This document shows positions 1-11,056 of a stretch of 64,000 bases of DNA, piece by piece. Every line of letters starts with the position of its first letter. The stretch's first letter is position 1. Origin of the DNA: Rehmannia glutinosa (Eukaryota > Streptophyta > Magnoliopsida > Lamiales > Orobanchaceae). Made by a program: the position numbers and the translations under genes. Under the pieces are notes generated by a model that was given only the letters and a program-made list of their open reading frames with translations, was not told where the DNA came from and searched no databases. The stretch is taken from contig CM071936.1 in the NCBI GenBank assembly GCA_016081115.2, positions 76,733,262-76,797,261 on the forward strand, read 5' to 3'.

Positions 1-300
1 GTCCTAGTAATTCACCTCCTCCAGCTAAGATCCCAGAGGGGAATACCTCACCCGGATAAGACCCCGAGTGGGAAAACCCCTTTCGGCTAAGACTCCAGAT
101 AGAAGGGGCCTCCTCATGGGGGTCCTAGTTATTCACCTCCTCCGGCTAAGACCCCGGGTGGGAAGACCCCATTCGGCTAAGACCCCGGAGGAAGGGCCTC
201 CTCACAAGGGGTCCCGTGAAATATTTCTCCCTGGTGAAAATGTGCAAGAAAAAGAAGGCAAAAATGCTAACACATGGGGGGAAGAGATTAAAATGATACA
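1..300 (+). repeat. Degenerate GC-rich repeats of a Gypsy internal region
   Basis: Variants of 'cctcctccggctaagacccc' and 'gggtgggaagacccc' recur every 30-60 bases. The same words occur on the opposite strand at 54010-54370. Short open frames here are by-products of the repeat and I do not call a gene. Confidence 0.75.
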
Positions 301-739
301 GTAAAAACTTGAGCTACAGAAGGGCGCCCCCTCCGAGCTCCTGAAGGGCGTCCCACCGAGCTCCAAAAGGGCGCCCTCGATGGGATGTGGAACAACATTC
401 TGAACGATAAGACAAGAAACCCTTATAGCCCTCCACCCAACTGGACCTCTCCTTAGCTAATAACTCGACACCAACGGGAGACAGGAAGAAAAACTCATTC
501 GTCTGCGCCTCGTGAGCAAGCTAATCCTTCGCCCGAGCATACTTCTTGGACAAATATGTCATCTGGCTCTCATGCTGACTAGTGCCCACCTTGACGCTTT
601 TCACCTTACTCTGAAGTTGGCAGTTCTCTGCCCCGTCACCTCACCACGATGGTTCGAAGCCGACTCAAGGTTCAGAATTTACAACAAAATTTTTACAAGT
701 CTTAGTAAAAAGAGACAGAATGAAGAATGAAGATGCTAA
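301..739 (+). other. Non-coding Gypsy internal sequence
   Basis: Contains several copies of an AGGGCGCCC / GAGCTC motif (about 325-380) that is also frequent at 53050-53160, 53430-53500, 53700-53900 and 57300-57370 in the second Gypsy element. No coding sequence recognised. Confidence 0.5.
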
Positions 740-2297
740 GTAACCATGGAAGCTTACCCGAGTGACATCCCCACAAAGATGTGTCTCGATGTCCTTGAAG
801 GACAGAGACCCAAGACGAGACTGGTCATCTGCCGACAAAGCTCTTCTCATACTAGCATATCCCAAGCCGAAATGTATAGTCCCAGTGGGACTGGATCCCC
901 TCACAATGGATCACTCCACCAGAAAAGATAGTTCGAGGACCAATGGTCCCGGAAGCAGCATCACTAGACTCCGCCACGGCCTCTTCCCCCATAAGAGCCA
1001 GAAGGAGGACATGGAGCAGGAACAACATCAACACGGTCCCCATAACGAGAACCCAAGTGCCGATTACCCTTTGAACCGCGTGGGGTGGCCCTCATTCACC
1101 ATCACTCCGAGATGGGGCGCTCGAGCTCCCGCCAGCAGCAGACTTTCCCTTGGCTTTCTCATTTTCCTTCCTATTAAAGTCCATCAACTCCACAATAATA
1201 TAACTCTCTTTACCTGGAATGCAAACAAGAAGCAATATCAGATAATGGAAGCACTCAAATGTATAAGTAAAGTGAGAAGCAGTACAAAGAAGTAAAGCAA
1301 GGTGGAGTACCCAAGAACTCCGTAACATTCAGAAGACTCTTGAACAAACCCTTTGATCTATAAACTTTCATCATCTCCTTTCGGGAAGCGGGAGTGTCTC
1401 GGGCCGACATGGCTTCCGAGACCCAATCGTGAGGGAGCTCCCAACCATTGTCCCTTACAAAGATGAAGTCCTCCTTCCACGACCCACCAGGAGAAGGGAG
1501 CTCCGTAAGAAACTTGCACTATGTAACCATGAAGCTTACCCGAGCAACATCCCCGCAAAGATGTGTCTCGATGTCCTTAAAGGATAGAGACCTAAGACGG
1601 GACTGATAATCCGCCGACAAAGCTCCTCTCGAACTAGCATATCCCAAGCCAGAATCCGTATAGTCCTTGTGGGACTGGATCCCCTCACGACGGTTCACTC
1701 CACCAGAAAAGATAGTTCGAGGACCAATGGTCCCGGAAGCAGCATCACAAGACTCCATCCACGACCTCTTCCCTCATAAGAGCCAGAAGGAGGACATGGA
1801 GCAGGAACAACATCAACACGGCCCCCATAACGAGAACTCGGGCGCCGATCACCCTTTGAACTGTGCGGGTGGCCCTCGCTCACCATCACTCCGAGACGGG
1901 GCGCTCGAGGTCCCGCCAGCAGCAAACTTTCCCTTAGCCTTCTCCTTTTCCTTCCTCTTGAAGTCCATCAATTCCACAATACTATAACTCTCTTTACTTG
2001 GAAAACAAACAAGAAGAAATATCAGATAATGAAAGAAGTCAAATATATAAGTAAAGCGAGAAGCAGTACAAAGAAGTAAAGCAAGGAGGAGTACCCAAGA
2101 ACTCCTTAACATTCATTGAACAAACCCTTGGATCTATAAACTTTTGCCATCTCGTTTCGAGAAGCGGGAGTGTCTCGGGCCGACATGGCTTCTGAGATCC
2201 ATTCACGAGGGAGCTCCTAACCATTGTCCCTTACATAAATGAAGTCCTCCTTCCACAACCCACCAGGAGAAGGGAACCCCGTAAAAAACTTGCACTA
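740..2297 (-). repeat. Tandem duplication of a ~783-bp block
   Basis: The block beginning 'gtaaccatg(g)aagcttaccc' at 740 is repeated from 1523 and ends near 2297 ('aacttgcacta'). The copies are similar throughout but differ by scattered substitutions and small indels, so the duplication is not recent. Read on the minus strand, both copies look like the distal part of the antisense coding relic that starts near 2666. Internal frames show hydrophobic and lysine-rich stretches but are broken by stops. The duplication therefore repeats the tail of an old antisense gene. Confidence 0.8.
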
Positions 2298-2666
2298 AGG
2301 GCGAGGGAAGAAGTGGAAGAATGTGTCGCCAGGAGACTTCCTGGCATAGAATAAAGAGTGGAACCCATCCACAGTCGGAGATATGTCCAACCGCCGCATA
2401 GCATACTCATAACCCTGTACACATGCATAAGCTTGAGGAACCATATGTCCAACACATGCTCCCACGGATCTAAGGATCGTAATAAGAAACTTATCTAGAG
2501 GAAGAACAAAGCCAACAGAGAAACTATAAAGATACACCGTGATGAAGCCCTCAGAAGGATGGGTAAGTCTATTTTCCAAGACTGGGGCCAACATCACAAA
2601 TGTCGAAGGAAGCTCTAGCCGCTCCCGCAACCTACGAAGACAAAGAGATGATACTCTGCTAAACAA
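2295..2666 (-). pseudogene. Antisense ORF relic, 'putative gypsy-type transposon' (PF04195-like)
   Basis: A 123-residue minus-strand frame contains 'SEGFITVYLYSFSVGFVLPL' followed by a leucine-rich stretch and 'DGFHSLFYARKSPGDTF'. This pattern (an 'EGFI.VY...GL.FPL...L...L' start, then an 'F...F' end) is characteristic of the plant family annotated as putative gypsy-type transposon, PF04195. That family is found as an antisense frame between pol and the 3' LTR in Tat-lineage Gypsy elements, which is exactly its position here. The biochemical role of the family is not known to me. An upstream part probably lies at about 2670-3000, and the C-terminal part continues into the duplicated block at 740-2297, but stops and frameshifts break it. 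Identification is by eye; an HMM search would settle it. Confidence 0.6.
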
Positions 2667-3253
2667 CTCTCCTGGAACAACTGTCTGCTCCTGGGAGGAG
2701 GTCTATGCTAATACTTGGGTCGATGGACCTCCTTTGGACTATCCCCTCGGACTTCTCCTAGGAAGACTCATCACTTGGACTCGAGTTCGGCCCACGATCT
2801 ACTTGCCCCTCAACATCATAATACAACACCGGAGCAAGAGAGGGAATATCAAAATCCACGGATAGAGATGACAAAATCGGAGACTGAACAGCCGGTGATG
2901 TCCCGGGCCCCGAGTGGAACTGAAGAAGGACCAAAATCCGAAATCTGACTCGAAATATGCGAAAACTCTAGAGAAGACAGAAAAATACGAAAAGAAAAAC
3001 AAACCGGTTTAGCTAAGAATTTTTTTTAAGTGTTCTACCATGCAAAGAAGTACAAAGATAAAGAGTAGAGAGAGAGATAAATATTACTTTTGGAAGACAT
3101 GGTCAAAAGTTCTCCTCCCAAGTGTCCTTGTGAAAACTGGTCAAAGATTCTCCAAAGGCAAGACAAGATATAGAACAAGACAAGCCAGACATGGTACCGA
3201 TTTAGCTCCCACACTGCTCCATACCTCCACAACACCAGAGTTGGGGGGGATTA

Positions 3254-3603
3254 TGTTGGGGTCAAAAACGATATTTCATTATTAGATATATAGTTTGGTT
3301 TATATATTAATTCAATATAATTTCCCAATGGGCTCTTAATGGAATAACCCGACCCAAAAGAGTCCGGGACTAGCCCATAGGTTGATTTCTCCTACGCGAC
3401 CCACATGGCCCACTACTCAGGTATAAAAAGGTTTCTCCTCTTTGTATGTAAGTACATTCTCTCATAATTACTCCTACGCATTTAATTCAGTATTCATTTA
3501 CTATCTTATTCTCTCGATCACTATGTTGACTTCAGTGTCGGAGGAGCCAGGGGCCTCCCTGGAACAATTCTTGGGGCCCTCTAATATTTGCGTGTGTGCA
3601 GGC
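3254..3603 (+). repeat. Gypsy LTR, 5' part, interrupted
   Basis: It begins TGTTGGGG after a G-rich purine tract and resembles the LTRs at 52151-52550 and 59057-59490 (shared: 'tgttgggg', 'ctcctacg', a TATA box, 'gtcggagg(a/g)gcc' and 'gcgtgtgtgcagg'). A TATA-like TATAAAAAGG lies at about 3422-3431. It ends abruptly at 3603 within the U5-like part where the Copia LTR starts; the missing 3' remainder is not found beyond the Copia element. Confidence 0.75.
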
Positions 3604-4348
3604 TGTTAGATAAATGTTTTAATCATGATTTGATGATTATGTTTTACTGAGTTTTTATACCAAAACAATGTCTCCTATTGTTGTCCAAATACTCCTAATC
3701 GGTTTTTAATTATTCTTCGGAGTATTTCTTATAGTTTACTTTAGACTACTCAAATCAATTCGTTTTGAGCGTTATAAAAAGAGATTTTTATATTTCAAAG
3801 TATTTTCATCAATTACCGAATACCATCAAGGTAAAATGGCGCTCGAATAATAAGTCGAATTTTTTGATGATCCAAAAATCCTTGGAACAGATCGATCGGT
3901 CGAGCCATAGGTCGATCGGTGCCTGATTATCTGTCAAAGTTTCAATCGAACAAAATTTCTAGGTATGGGTCGACCAATCGATCGACCGGTCGACCACATG
4001 GGTTGACCCAAGGTTTGAGCCTCCCCTGTCTCTCTGTCTTCTGTCTGTTTCTATGGTAAAAATAGCAGGGATAGGTCGACCGGTCGACCAAGGTGGTCGA
4101 CTGGTCGACCCTCCCGGTCGACCTGTGTGGGTTCCAGCTCAACGGACTTATTTTCAAATCTTTTGTACTGCTAGATCGGTCGACCCACAGGTCGACCAAC
4201 TCAAAATCAGACGATTTTGAGCCTGTGGGAGACAACTTTTGCTGAAATTGTTGGATTGATTTATAACAACTATATTCTTGATTAAATATGCATTTTCTTT
4301 ACAGATTTCATTCCCCAAGAGGAGCCTATTAATATTCAAGACATGTCC

Positions 4349-4359
4349 TATAAATAGAG
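4349..4359 (+). promoter_or_regulatory. LTR TATA box
   Basis: TATAAATAGAG follows 'catgtcc'. The same element is kept at about 10077-10088 in the 3' LTR and about 55320-55330 in the solo LTR, so it is the likely core promoter of this Copia family. Confidence 0.65.
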
Positions 4360-4634
4360 AAGATTTGGAGCAACACAATAAGAGATTACATAACACAACA
4401 CAACAAGAAATCTGCAAATTTGTCTAAGTTTTTATTGTCAACATTCTTGTTGTAATAGCCTAAGATTATTACTTTCACATCTTGCTTATTAGGCTTTCTA
4501 TTGATTACACTTGCACTTCAAAATTTTATACTTCATTATCGAGTTGTAATCTTGAATTTATTTCTATCATCCAAGACAAGATATCCTTGTAAGTTTTCTT
4601 GTGGTAGAAGCACACTTGGTTGATTCTAGGTGTT

Positions 4635-4795
4635 GAAGAGTTTGGTGCTCTTCGAGGTGAAGAAGAGTGTGGTGCTCTTCGAGGTGTTGGAAGAGTTTGG
4701 TGCTCTTCAAGGTGTAGAAGAGTTTGGTGCTCTTCGAGTTGGAAGATTGTGGTAATCTTCATAGGTGCCATTATAAGAAGATTGTGGTACTCTTC
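4635..4795 (+). repeat. Array of ~27-bp hairpin-forming repeats in LTR
   Basis: Six units start near 4635, 4662, 4690, 4717, 4742 and 4777. The first four have the form GAAGAG-(7 nt loop, mostly TTTGGTG)-CTCTTC, so each can fold into a 6-bp stem. The last two have GAAGATTGTGGTA(A/C)TCTTC. Similar arrays occur at about 10510-10690, 55595-55690 and 63920-63990 (minus). They lie downstream of the TATA box and so would be transcribed. Confidence 0.8.
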
Positions 4796-5047
4796 AAGGT
4801 GATGTTGTAATAGTTTTGGTAACTATTAATAAAATTATTTTTCTTTTTGAAATCCATCTCGGATATACTGGGGTGGTAGAGCAAGTAGTCCCTAGGTGGG
4901 GCGAAGCTCTATAAATCATCGAGTGTTGTTTACTTTCCCGCACTTACATTATTGCTATTTACATTCAAAAAAGAGGGCACAAATCGGAAAATCGGCATAA
5001 TCTATTCACCTCTCTTCTAGATTATTGTAGCCACTTGGACTAGCAAG

Positions 5048-5060
5048 TGGTATCAGAGCC
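5048..5060 (+). promoter_or_regulatory. Primer-binding site (initiator tRNA-Met)
   Basis: TGGTATCAGAGCC lies two bases after the LTR end. This is the standard plant Copia PBS complementary to the 3' end of initiator tRNA-Met. Confidence 0.9.
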
Positions 5061-5109
5061 AAACTCTTTAGAAAGCTCGTTCCACATCGCGAATAAAGAG
5101 AAAAGATCC

Positions 5110-6732
5110 ATGGCTACGAACGAGAGCTATCTACCAACCGGTGCTTCATTCAATAGACCGCCTCTCTTCGACTCCAATAATTATGCATTTTGGAAAGATA
5201 GAATGGAGTGCTTCTTACAAGGTTGCGGGTTCGATATTTGGAATGCGGTTATAAACGGAGTCTCCATCCCAATGAAGAAAAAGGAAGACGAAACTCAAAT
5301 CACGAAAGACCTCAAGGAGTTCGATGATGAAGACAAGAAAATATTCTCCTTAAACGGTAAAGCTCTTAACATTCTTCATTGTTCTCTTACCGCTACGGGG
5401 TATAATCGTATTATAGGTAGTCGATCCGCTCATGATGTACGGAAAAAATTGAAAGTTATCTATGAAGTCACAAAGAAAGTGAAACAAGCTCGAAAGACCA
5501 TATTGGTCAAGGAGTTCGAAAATTTCACTATAAATATTGGTGAAAATATTTCCAAAATGGTTGAAAGGCTTGACAATATTGTAAATCCTCTTGTTGCACT
5601 TGGAAAAATTATTTCCGAATAGGATAAGGTCACAAAAGTTCTAAATGTTCTTCCCACCTCTTGGTCCAAAAAAGTTACCGCTATTACGGAAGCCCAAAAT
5701 TTGGAAACTCTAAATTTTGATGAGCTTATTGGCAATCTTCTCATCTATGAAGTTTATACCAATGAAAGGAGTAATTCAAAAGTATCGACTTCTCAATCGA
5801 ATATGGGATCAACTCTAAAAGGTCTTGCCTCAAAATCAAAAAATTATTATTCAAGTGATGAGGAAGATGAAAAAGAAGATGAAGATGTAGATGAAAAACT
5901 TATTAGAAAACTTACAAAAGTTGTAAATAAAAACAAGGAAAGGAAAGCAAGAAACAAGTCTTGCTTTAGATACGGAAAACCCGGACACCATGTTGTGATT
6001 GTCCAAAAGGGGAGGAAGAACAAAGGAAGAAGGAAAAATTTTGAGAAAATTAAAAGCCTTGAATGCCAAAGCCGAAGCAAAAACATGGGATGAGCTTGCA
6101 ACATCCGATGATAAAAAAGCCGAAAGCAATATCTAATGGGTATCGATGAAGACAATGAGGTACGCTCTAATTCTTCTATGTCTTACATTAATGAATTGCA
6201 AGATGTCTATGATGAATTGCAAAATGAGTTTCAAAATATGATTGCTAAATACAAGCTTTTAAAAAAAAAGAGTTTAATAGTATGAAATTAGAAAAGGATA
6301 GTTTACATGCTTCTTATGAATCTCTTAGTAGTGCTCAATTTAAAGAGGCTTCCTTAGCATTTTAGACCTTGATGTTACGTTTGATAAGGTTAGAAATCTT
6401 GAAAAAGAAAATAGTACTCTTGTTAAGGATATTGATTGCATGAAAAGGATATGTTCAAGTTTAAAGTGAGTACCGATAAAATCACCAAAATTCTTGATGT
6501 TCAGCGGTGTGATCATTTGAAACTAGGACTTGGTTATAAGCCAAATGTTATTAATGATATGAATAAGGACCAAGTATTTATGCATGTTAATCATTATTCT
6601 TCTAGAACTATTACATATTTTTATTGTGGTAAAAGTGGTCACACGGCAAAAACTTGTCGGGCTACAAATAGCTCAAATTATTATTGGAAACCTAAAAGTC
6701 TCAATGCTAATCCCAAAGGACCAAACACTTGA
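5110..6732 (+). pseudogene. gag: Copia gag pseudogene
   Basis: The polyprotein starts MATNESYLPTGASFNRPPLF at 5110, the usual N-terminus of SIRE-type gag. 'SNNYAFWKDRMECFL' and 'KVKQARKTILVKEFENF' mark the UBN2/retrotransposon gag domain. An in-frame TAG at 5620-5622 interrupts it, and the same frame then continues to about 5990. A first CCHC knuckle (CFRYGKPGHH, about 5968) has the second Cys changed to Tyr and a one-base frameshift before its last Cys. Downstream frames contain an acidic and coiled-coil-like stretch (about 6060-6480). A second, intact knuckle YCGKSGHTAKTC lies near 6623-6658. Gag normally forms the virus-like particle and binds RNA; this copy is broken. Confidence 0.8.
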
Positions 6733-7439
6733 GGATACCACAAGAAAATTTCATGTTAGGTATTCGGGCGCAATAAAAGCCAAAGGAATTCAAATTGTCA
6801 AATCGACAATAAATGTTCGCGCCATTTGATCAAAGGAGAAGACATTATCAACAAAATCATTTTCCGGGGAAGAAGGTATAATCAACAATGGGAAGGACAC
6901 AACCTTCGCAATGGCGAAATTGGTAACTCTTATCCATTTCTTGAATTATGCATTTTATTATTCATGTCGTTATTCTTCTCTTGATTGTCATAATTCTTTT
7001 TCAAAATGTTTCTTAAAAATTGAGGTCTCAACTATATACTCTCGGTTTTTCAAAACACAAAAAGAGACCTTGAATAGATTTTCTATAAGCACATGTTTTA
7101 TCAAACTTTTGTTGATTCCTACAAAAAGCATAGTATGTGCTACTTGTCCAACTTCTATGATGTTTTATATCAATATTGTCTATATTATCCGATATTACTA
7201 TGCTCTTGTGCAAGATGTTTTGTCAAGATTTTACAGGAAATATTTTGGTATTAAAGAACAAATGATCGTAGACTTATCCATGGCTATCTACATAATGATT
7301 TGTCAAGATTGAGAAATGCATATTGGTTGACAAATAAAATTGAGGTATGTTCATCAATTTTTATTACTTTCATAATTTCGATATTCTTCATGTCGTATGC
7401 CTTTTTGTTGATTTATGCGCTCGATTACCAAGCAATCCC
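6733..7439 (+). other. Unassigned interior of deleted Copia element
   Basis: After the second gag knuckle there is no protease (D-S-G), integrase or YVDD motif. The AT-rich sequence has only unconvincing frames. This is where most of pol was lost. Confidence 0.5.
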
Positions 7440-7745
7440 AAAGAATCTCATTTCAAATTCTTCTTGAGTTAAAAGAATTTTTATATATTTGAAAGGCACT
7501 CTTTCTCACAACTTGTTTTATCCAATGCTTGAAAATGTTCCTATTTTTTTGGGATAACATGTCCTTTGGTATAAATTTCTCAAAATGTGGTTCTTCATAA
7601 TCAAACTAAACATATTGAGGATCGACATCATTTTCTAAGGGATTGCATTTCTTAAACGAAAATTGAGATGTGCTTTATTCCGTCTCAAAATTAACTCGCG
7701 GATATTTTTACAAAACCGCTTACCGCCAAGTCTTTTACTTCTATT
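7440..7745 (+). pseudogene. Copia RT/RNase H C-terminal remnant
   Basis: Across frames the sequence reads VKRIFIYLKGTL (about 7470), then NQTKHIEDRHHFLRD (about 7602-7646), then LADIFTKPLTAKSF (about 7698-7737). These match the conserved end of Copia pol: the linker before RNase H, the 'TKHI..R.HF.RD' motif and the 'LADIFTKPL' tail. Stops and frame changes interrupt it. Only the last third of RNase H remains, joined to gag by a large deletion. Confidence 0.8.
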
Positions 7746-9025
7746 CGAGCTCGTTTAGGCATAATGCATATTGAATAAGGTGTATGATTGCATTTTGTAC
7801 GTTTTTAAAACTTATGGGTGAAAAATTAATCTTTTGGATCAAAAATCGGCTTTGAGAACCAAAAATTGGCTTATACTTTAGGGGACCGGATGACCCAGGT
7901 CGACCCCCTTCTTCCTTGACCTGGTCGACCGAGCTCAATCAATTTTGGAAAGTTTAAAATGTGATTTTGTCCAACACTTAGCCATATTTGCTCTTAAAGT
8001 TTTTTCAAACTCGAACCACTTTGCAAATTTCACACACAATTCACTCAAAATATTTTATTTCTTGATAATTCTATATTTTGAGTTTATATTATTGGTATAT
8101 CATTCATAATACCCGACTTATCCGATCAATTGGTAAGTATAATTCCTTTTTAATCCCAATTGGGTTGAACCTTGAGAAAATACTTATGTATGAATATTTT
8201 GATGAAATTCTTGTATAATTGTGTTGGGAATGATGATTATTGTTGGATGATATTTATAAAACTGCTTTTGTGATTTGAAAATTTGGGCATGATTACATTT
8301 ACAAAGTTTATATAGATCTTCGATTTTGTTCTACGCACGCATACGCCAAGTGTTCGATAAAATGTTTCAATGCAAATTTCATCACTTAAATGACACTCTC
8401 GATTTCAAAAGTCTTATAAGTTTATAGAGATCATATTTTGTCACTCAAATGAGCTTTTACAAATTATTTTATCAAATTTCACTTAATTTTTGGAATTTTG
8501 AGCTTTGTAAAGATATGTTCAACTACCATTTTTCGATAAATCGGTTCAATTGTGCACTTTGATATGAATATATGATGTTTTTATCATGCTAACATTCTTT
8601 TGATGATTCCAAAGGGGAGAAACATGAATTAAGCTCAGCTCAAAAGCTCGGAGAAAAAGCTATAAGTTGTGGTTGAAGAAGCCTCAAAAAAAAAAAAAGA
8701 TTTGTGAATGAAACTTAGTCCATTGGATGTATCATGGACTTTTAAAGCATGCCTAATGATGTAAAAATTTTTTTTGATAGGGGGAGCTTCTAAGCTCATC
8801 TTATTTGAGCTCATATTGTAAAAGCTAAGCTTTTAATTTTTTAGTTGATTGCTTCTACTTACTCTTGTTGTGCATAAATTTGTTTTTGAAAAATCCTTGC
8901 TCATATCCTTGTGTATTTTTTGTTGCTTAAAATGGATAGTTGATTTTTATACGGTAAAATCGTTTTGTTTTTAAAATCAATCTCCTAAAATTGTTTTGGT
9001 TTGTAATCATCAAAAATGGGGAGTT
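7746..9025 (+). other. 3' untranslated region of Copia element with polypurine tract
   Basis: AT-rich sequence between the RNase H tail and the 3' LTR without a convincing gene. It includes another pair of GGTCGACC words (about 7890-7930). The tract 'aaaaatggggag' (9012-9023) just before the LTR is the plus-strand primer. Confidence 0.6.
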
Positions 9026-10936
9026 TGTTAGATAAATGTTTTTATCATGATTTTGATGATTATGTTTTAATGAGTTTTATACCAAAACAATGTCTCCTAT
9101 TGTTGTCCAAATACTTCTAATCGGTTTTTAATTATTCTTGAGTATTTCTTGTAGTTTACTTTTTCGACTATTCAAATCAATTCGTTTACAAAAGGCGATA
9201 TAAAAGAGATTTTTATGTTTCAAAGTATTTTCATCAATTTCGAATACCATCAAGGTCAAAATCGACTCTCAAATAATAAGTCAAAATTTTTTGACCTCGG
9301 GATTACCACAACCCCAAAAATCCTTTGGACAACAGTCTTTGAAAGGCCAGCCACCTTCAAACTGATTATCACCCAAGCAAAGTTTCAAATCGAACAAAAT
9401 TTCAGGTATGGGTCGACCACATTCAAAATTGGGTTGACCCAAGGTTTGAGAATATTTTTCAATTTATAGGAGGTGCCTTGATTTGAAGTCTGTCCATAAG
9501 GTCAAGATGCATCTTTGGTAAAAATAGCAAACCAAAATGGCTTACATTTGACGCAACGGATGGTTTGATGGGTCGACCTTTTCCTCTTGGTCAATCGGTC
9601 AAAACCAAGGTAATTTTGAGTTTACATTATTGGTATATCAGAAAATACGTTTTACGATCAAAAATCAAATCGGAACAAAACTTAATTTTTTTGGGTCGAC
9701 CAAGGTGGTCGAACCCCTAGATTTCATTCTCGGTCAACTTTTTGTGTGGGTTCGACTCAACGGACTTATTTTCAAATCTTTTGTCATTTTGCTAGATCGG
9801 TTACATTGTTTTTTATGACATTTTAATAAAATCATCAAAATCATTGATAAAAATATTTATTGAGCCAAAATTCAAATTTTTATTGAGCTTTATTACTCAA
9901 ATTTGGCGATTTTGATATGAATTTTTATGGGAGACAACTTTTCTCCTAAAAATTGAAATTGTGGGATTGATTTATAACAACTATATTCTTGATTAAATCT
10001 TGCATTTTCTTTCTGATTTCATTAAAGAGATCTTTTATGAGAGAGCCTATCAATATTTTTTGTAAAGACCTCTCATTTATAAATAGAGGAAGATTTGAAA
10101 CAACACAACAAGAGATTACATAACTTGGTACAACACAACAAGAAATCTGGGTTGAACCCTCAAGAAAATAAAATATTTGTTTAAGTCTTTATTGTCAACA
10201 TTTTTGTTGTAATAGTTTAAGATTATCTTCGATTTTTTTCACATCTTGCTTATTAGACTTTCATTCTTGATTTTACACTTGCATCAGTTGTAATCTTGAA
10301 TTTATTTTTCAAAGTTGTATACTTCATTTGTTTAATCTTGAATTTATTGTCAACAAGTTGTAATGATGTTTTTGAATTTATTTTCTCAAAATTTATTTCA
10401 TTATCGAGTTGTAATCTTTGAATTTATTTAAAAAGCCCTTTTAATTTTTTCAAGACAAGATATCCTTGTAAGTGTTCTTGTAGTAAGAGCACACTTGGTT
10501 GATTTTAGGTGTTGAAAGAGTTTGGTGCTCTTTGAGGTGAAGAAGAGTGTAATGCTCTTGAGGTGTTGGAAGAGTTTGGTGCTCTCGAACGATATAAAAG
10601 GTGTAGAAAAGAGTTTGGTGCTCTTGAGTTGGAAGATTGTGGTAATCTTTATAGGTATCGTTGTAAGAAGAGTGTGGTACTCTTGAGGTGATGTTTTAAT
10701 AGTTTTGGTAACTATTAAATTTTTTTCATTTTGAAACCCATCCCGGATATCTTGGGGTGGTAGAGCACGTAGTCCCTAGGTGGGGTGAAGCTCTATAAAT
10801 CACCGAGTGTTGTTTATTTTCCCGCACTTACATTATTGCTATCATCTTTACATTCGAAAAAGAGGGCACAAATCGGAAAATCAACATAATCTATTCACCT
10901 CACCCTCTAGATTATCGTAGCCAACTTGGACTAACA
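9026..10936 (+). repeat. 3' LTR of SIRE-like Copia element (expanded)
   Basis: From TGTTAGATAAATG to TTGGACTAACA. It aligns with the 5' LTR from end to end but is about 470 bp longer. The extra bases are many short stretches, some copied from the element's own interior (for example around 9618 and 10150). TATA box at about 10077; hairpin array at about 10510-10690. Confidence 0.85.
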
Positions 10937-11056
10937 CGTAAATTTGTTTATTTTTATTGTCAATTTTTATTACAAGTTCATTCGTCGAAAATCAAGAACT
11001 TCCTCGCCCCTCCCATGAAGAAGACTTGAGAGACTTATCCTTGGGAAGAAGGACTT
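10937..11056 (+). other. Left piece of a second Gypsy LTR-like sequence
   Basis: Sequence up to the duplicated pentamer GACTT (11052-11056). Its continuation is at 14465 after removal of the solo LTR. It does not continue the Gypsy LTR cut at 3603. Confidence 0.4.

Larger units (their letters stand above)
1..3603 (+). mobile_element. Tat-like Ty3/Gypsy element, 3' part only
   Basis: This is the 3' portion of an LTR retrotransposon that enters from outside the window. It runs from a GC-rich repeated leader, through a duplicated non-coding block and an antisense coding relic, to a purine tract (3243-3250) and an LTR beginning TGTTGGGG at 3254. No gag or pol domain of the sense strand is visible. 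The first 300 bases match, in reverse complement, the stretch around 54000-54380 inside the Gypsy element at 52151-59490, and the LTR 5' halves are also alike, so the two are related families. The LTR stops at 3603, where a Copia LTR begins. Antisense ORFs just before the 3' LTR are known from the Tat lineage, which supports the assignment. Confidence 0.7.
3604..5045 (+). repeat. 5' LTR of SIRE-like Copia element
   Basis: Runs from TGTTAGATAAATG to TTGGACTAGCA, immediately before the PBS. It contains a TATA box (TATAAATAGAG, about 4350-4360), a cluster of palindromic GGTCGACC words (3967-4198) and an array of short hairpins (4635-4795). Short open frames inside it are not genes. Confidence 0.9.
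3604..10936 (+). mobile_element. SIRE-like Ty1/Copia element, internally deleted
   Basis: Two LTRs of one family (3604-5045 and 9026-10936) flank a 4-kb interior with a primer-binding site complementary to initiator tRNA-Met, a decayed gag, a short RNase H remnant and a polypurine tract. Protease, integrase and most of reverse transcriptase are missing, so it cannot move by itself. The gag style (UBN2-type domain, C-terminal CCHC knuckles), long LTRs and Met PBS suggest the SIRE group. The flanking pentamers ('caggc' at 3599-3603, 'cgtaa' at 10937-10941) do not match, so the two ends may not belong to one insertion. The same LTR family also occurs at 54652-55931 and 63648-64000. Confidence 0.8.

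Noticed and set aside
1..300. Regular short repeats suggestive of CRISPR
   Set aside because: Units and spacers are both degenerate copies of the same sequence and the genome is a plant; they belong to a Gypsy element.
4620..4802. Open frame with GVEEFGALRGEEE-type repeats
   Set aside because: It is the translation of the LTR hairpin array; the same array differs in frame in other LTR copies.
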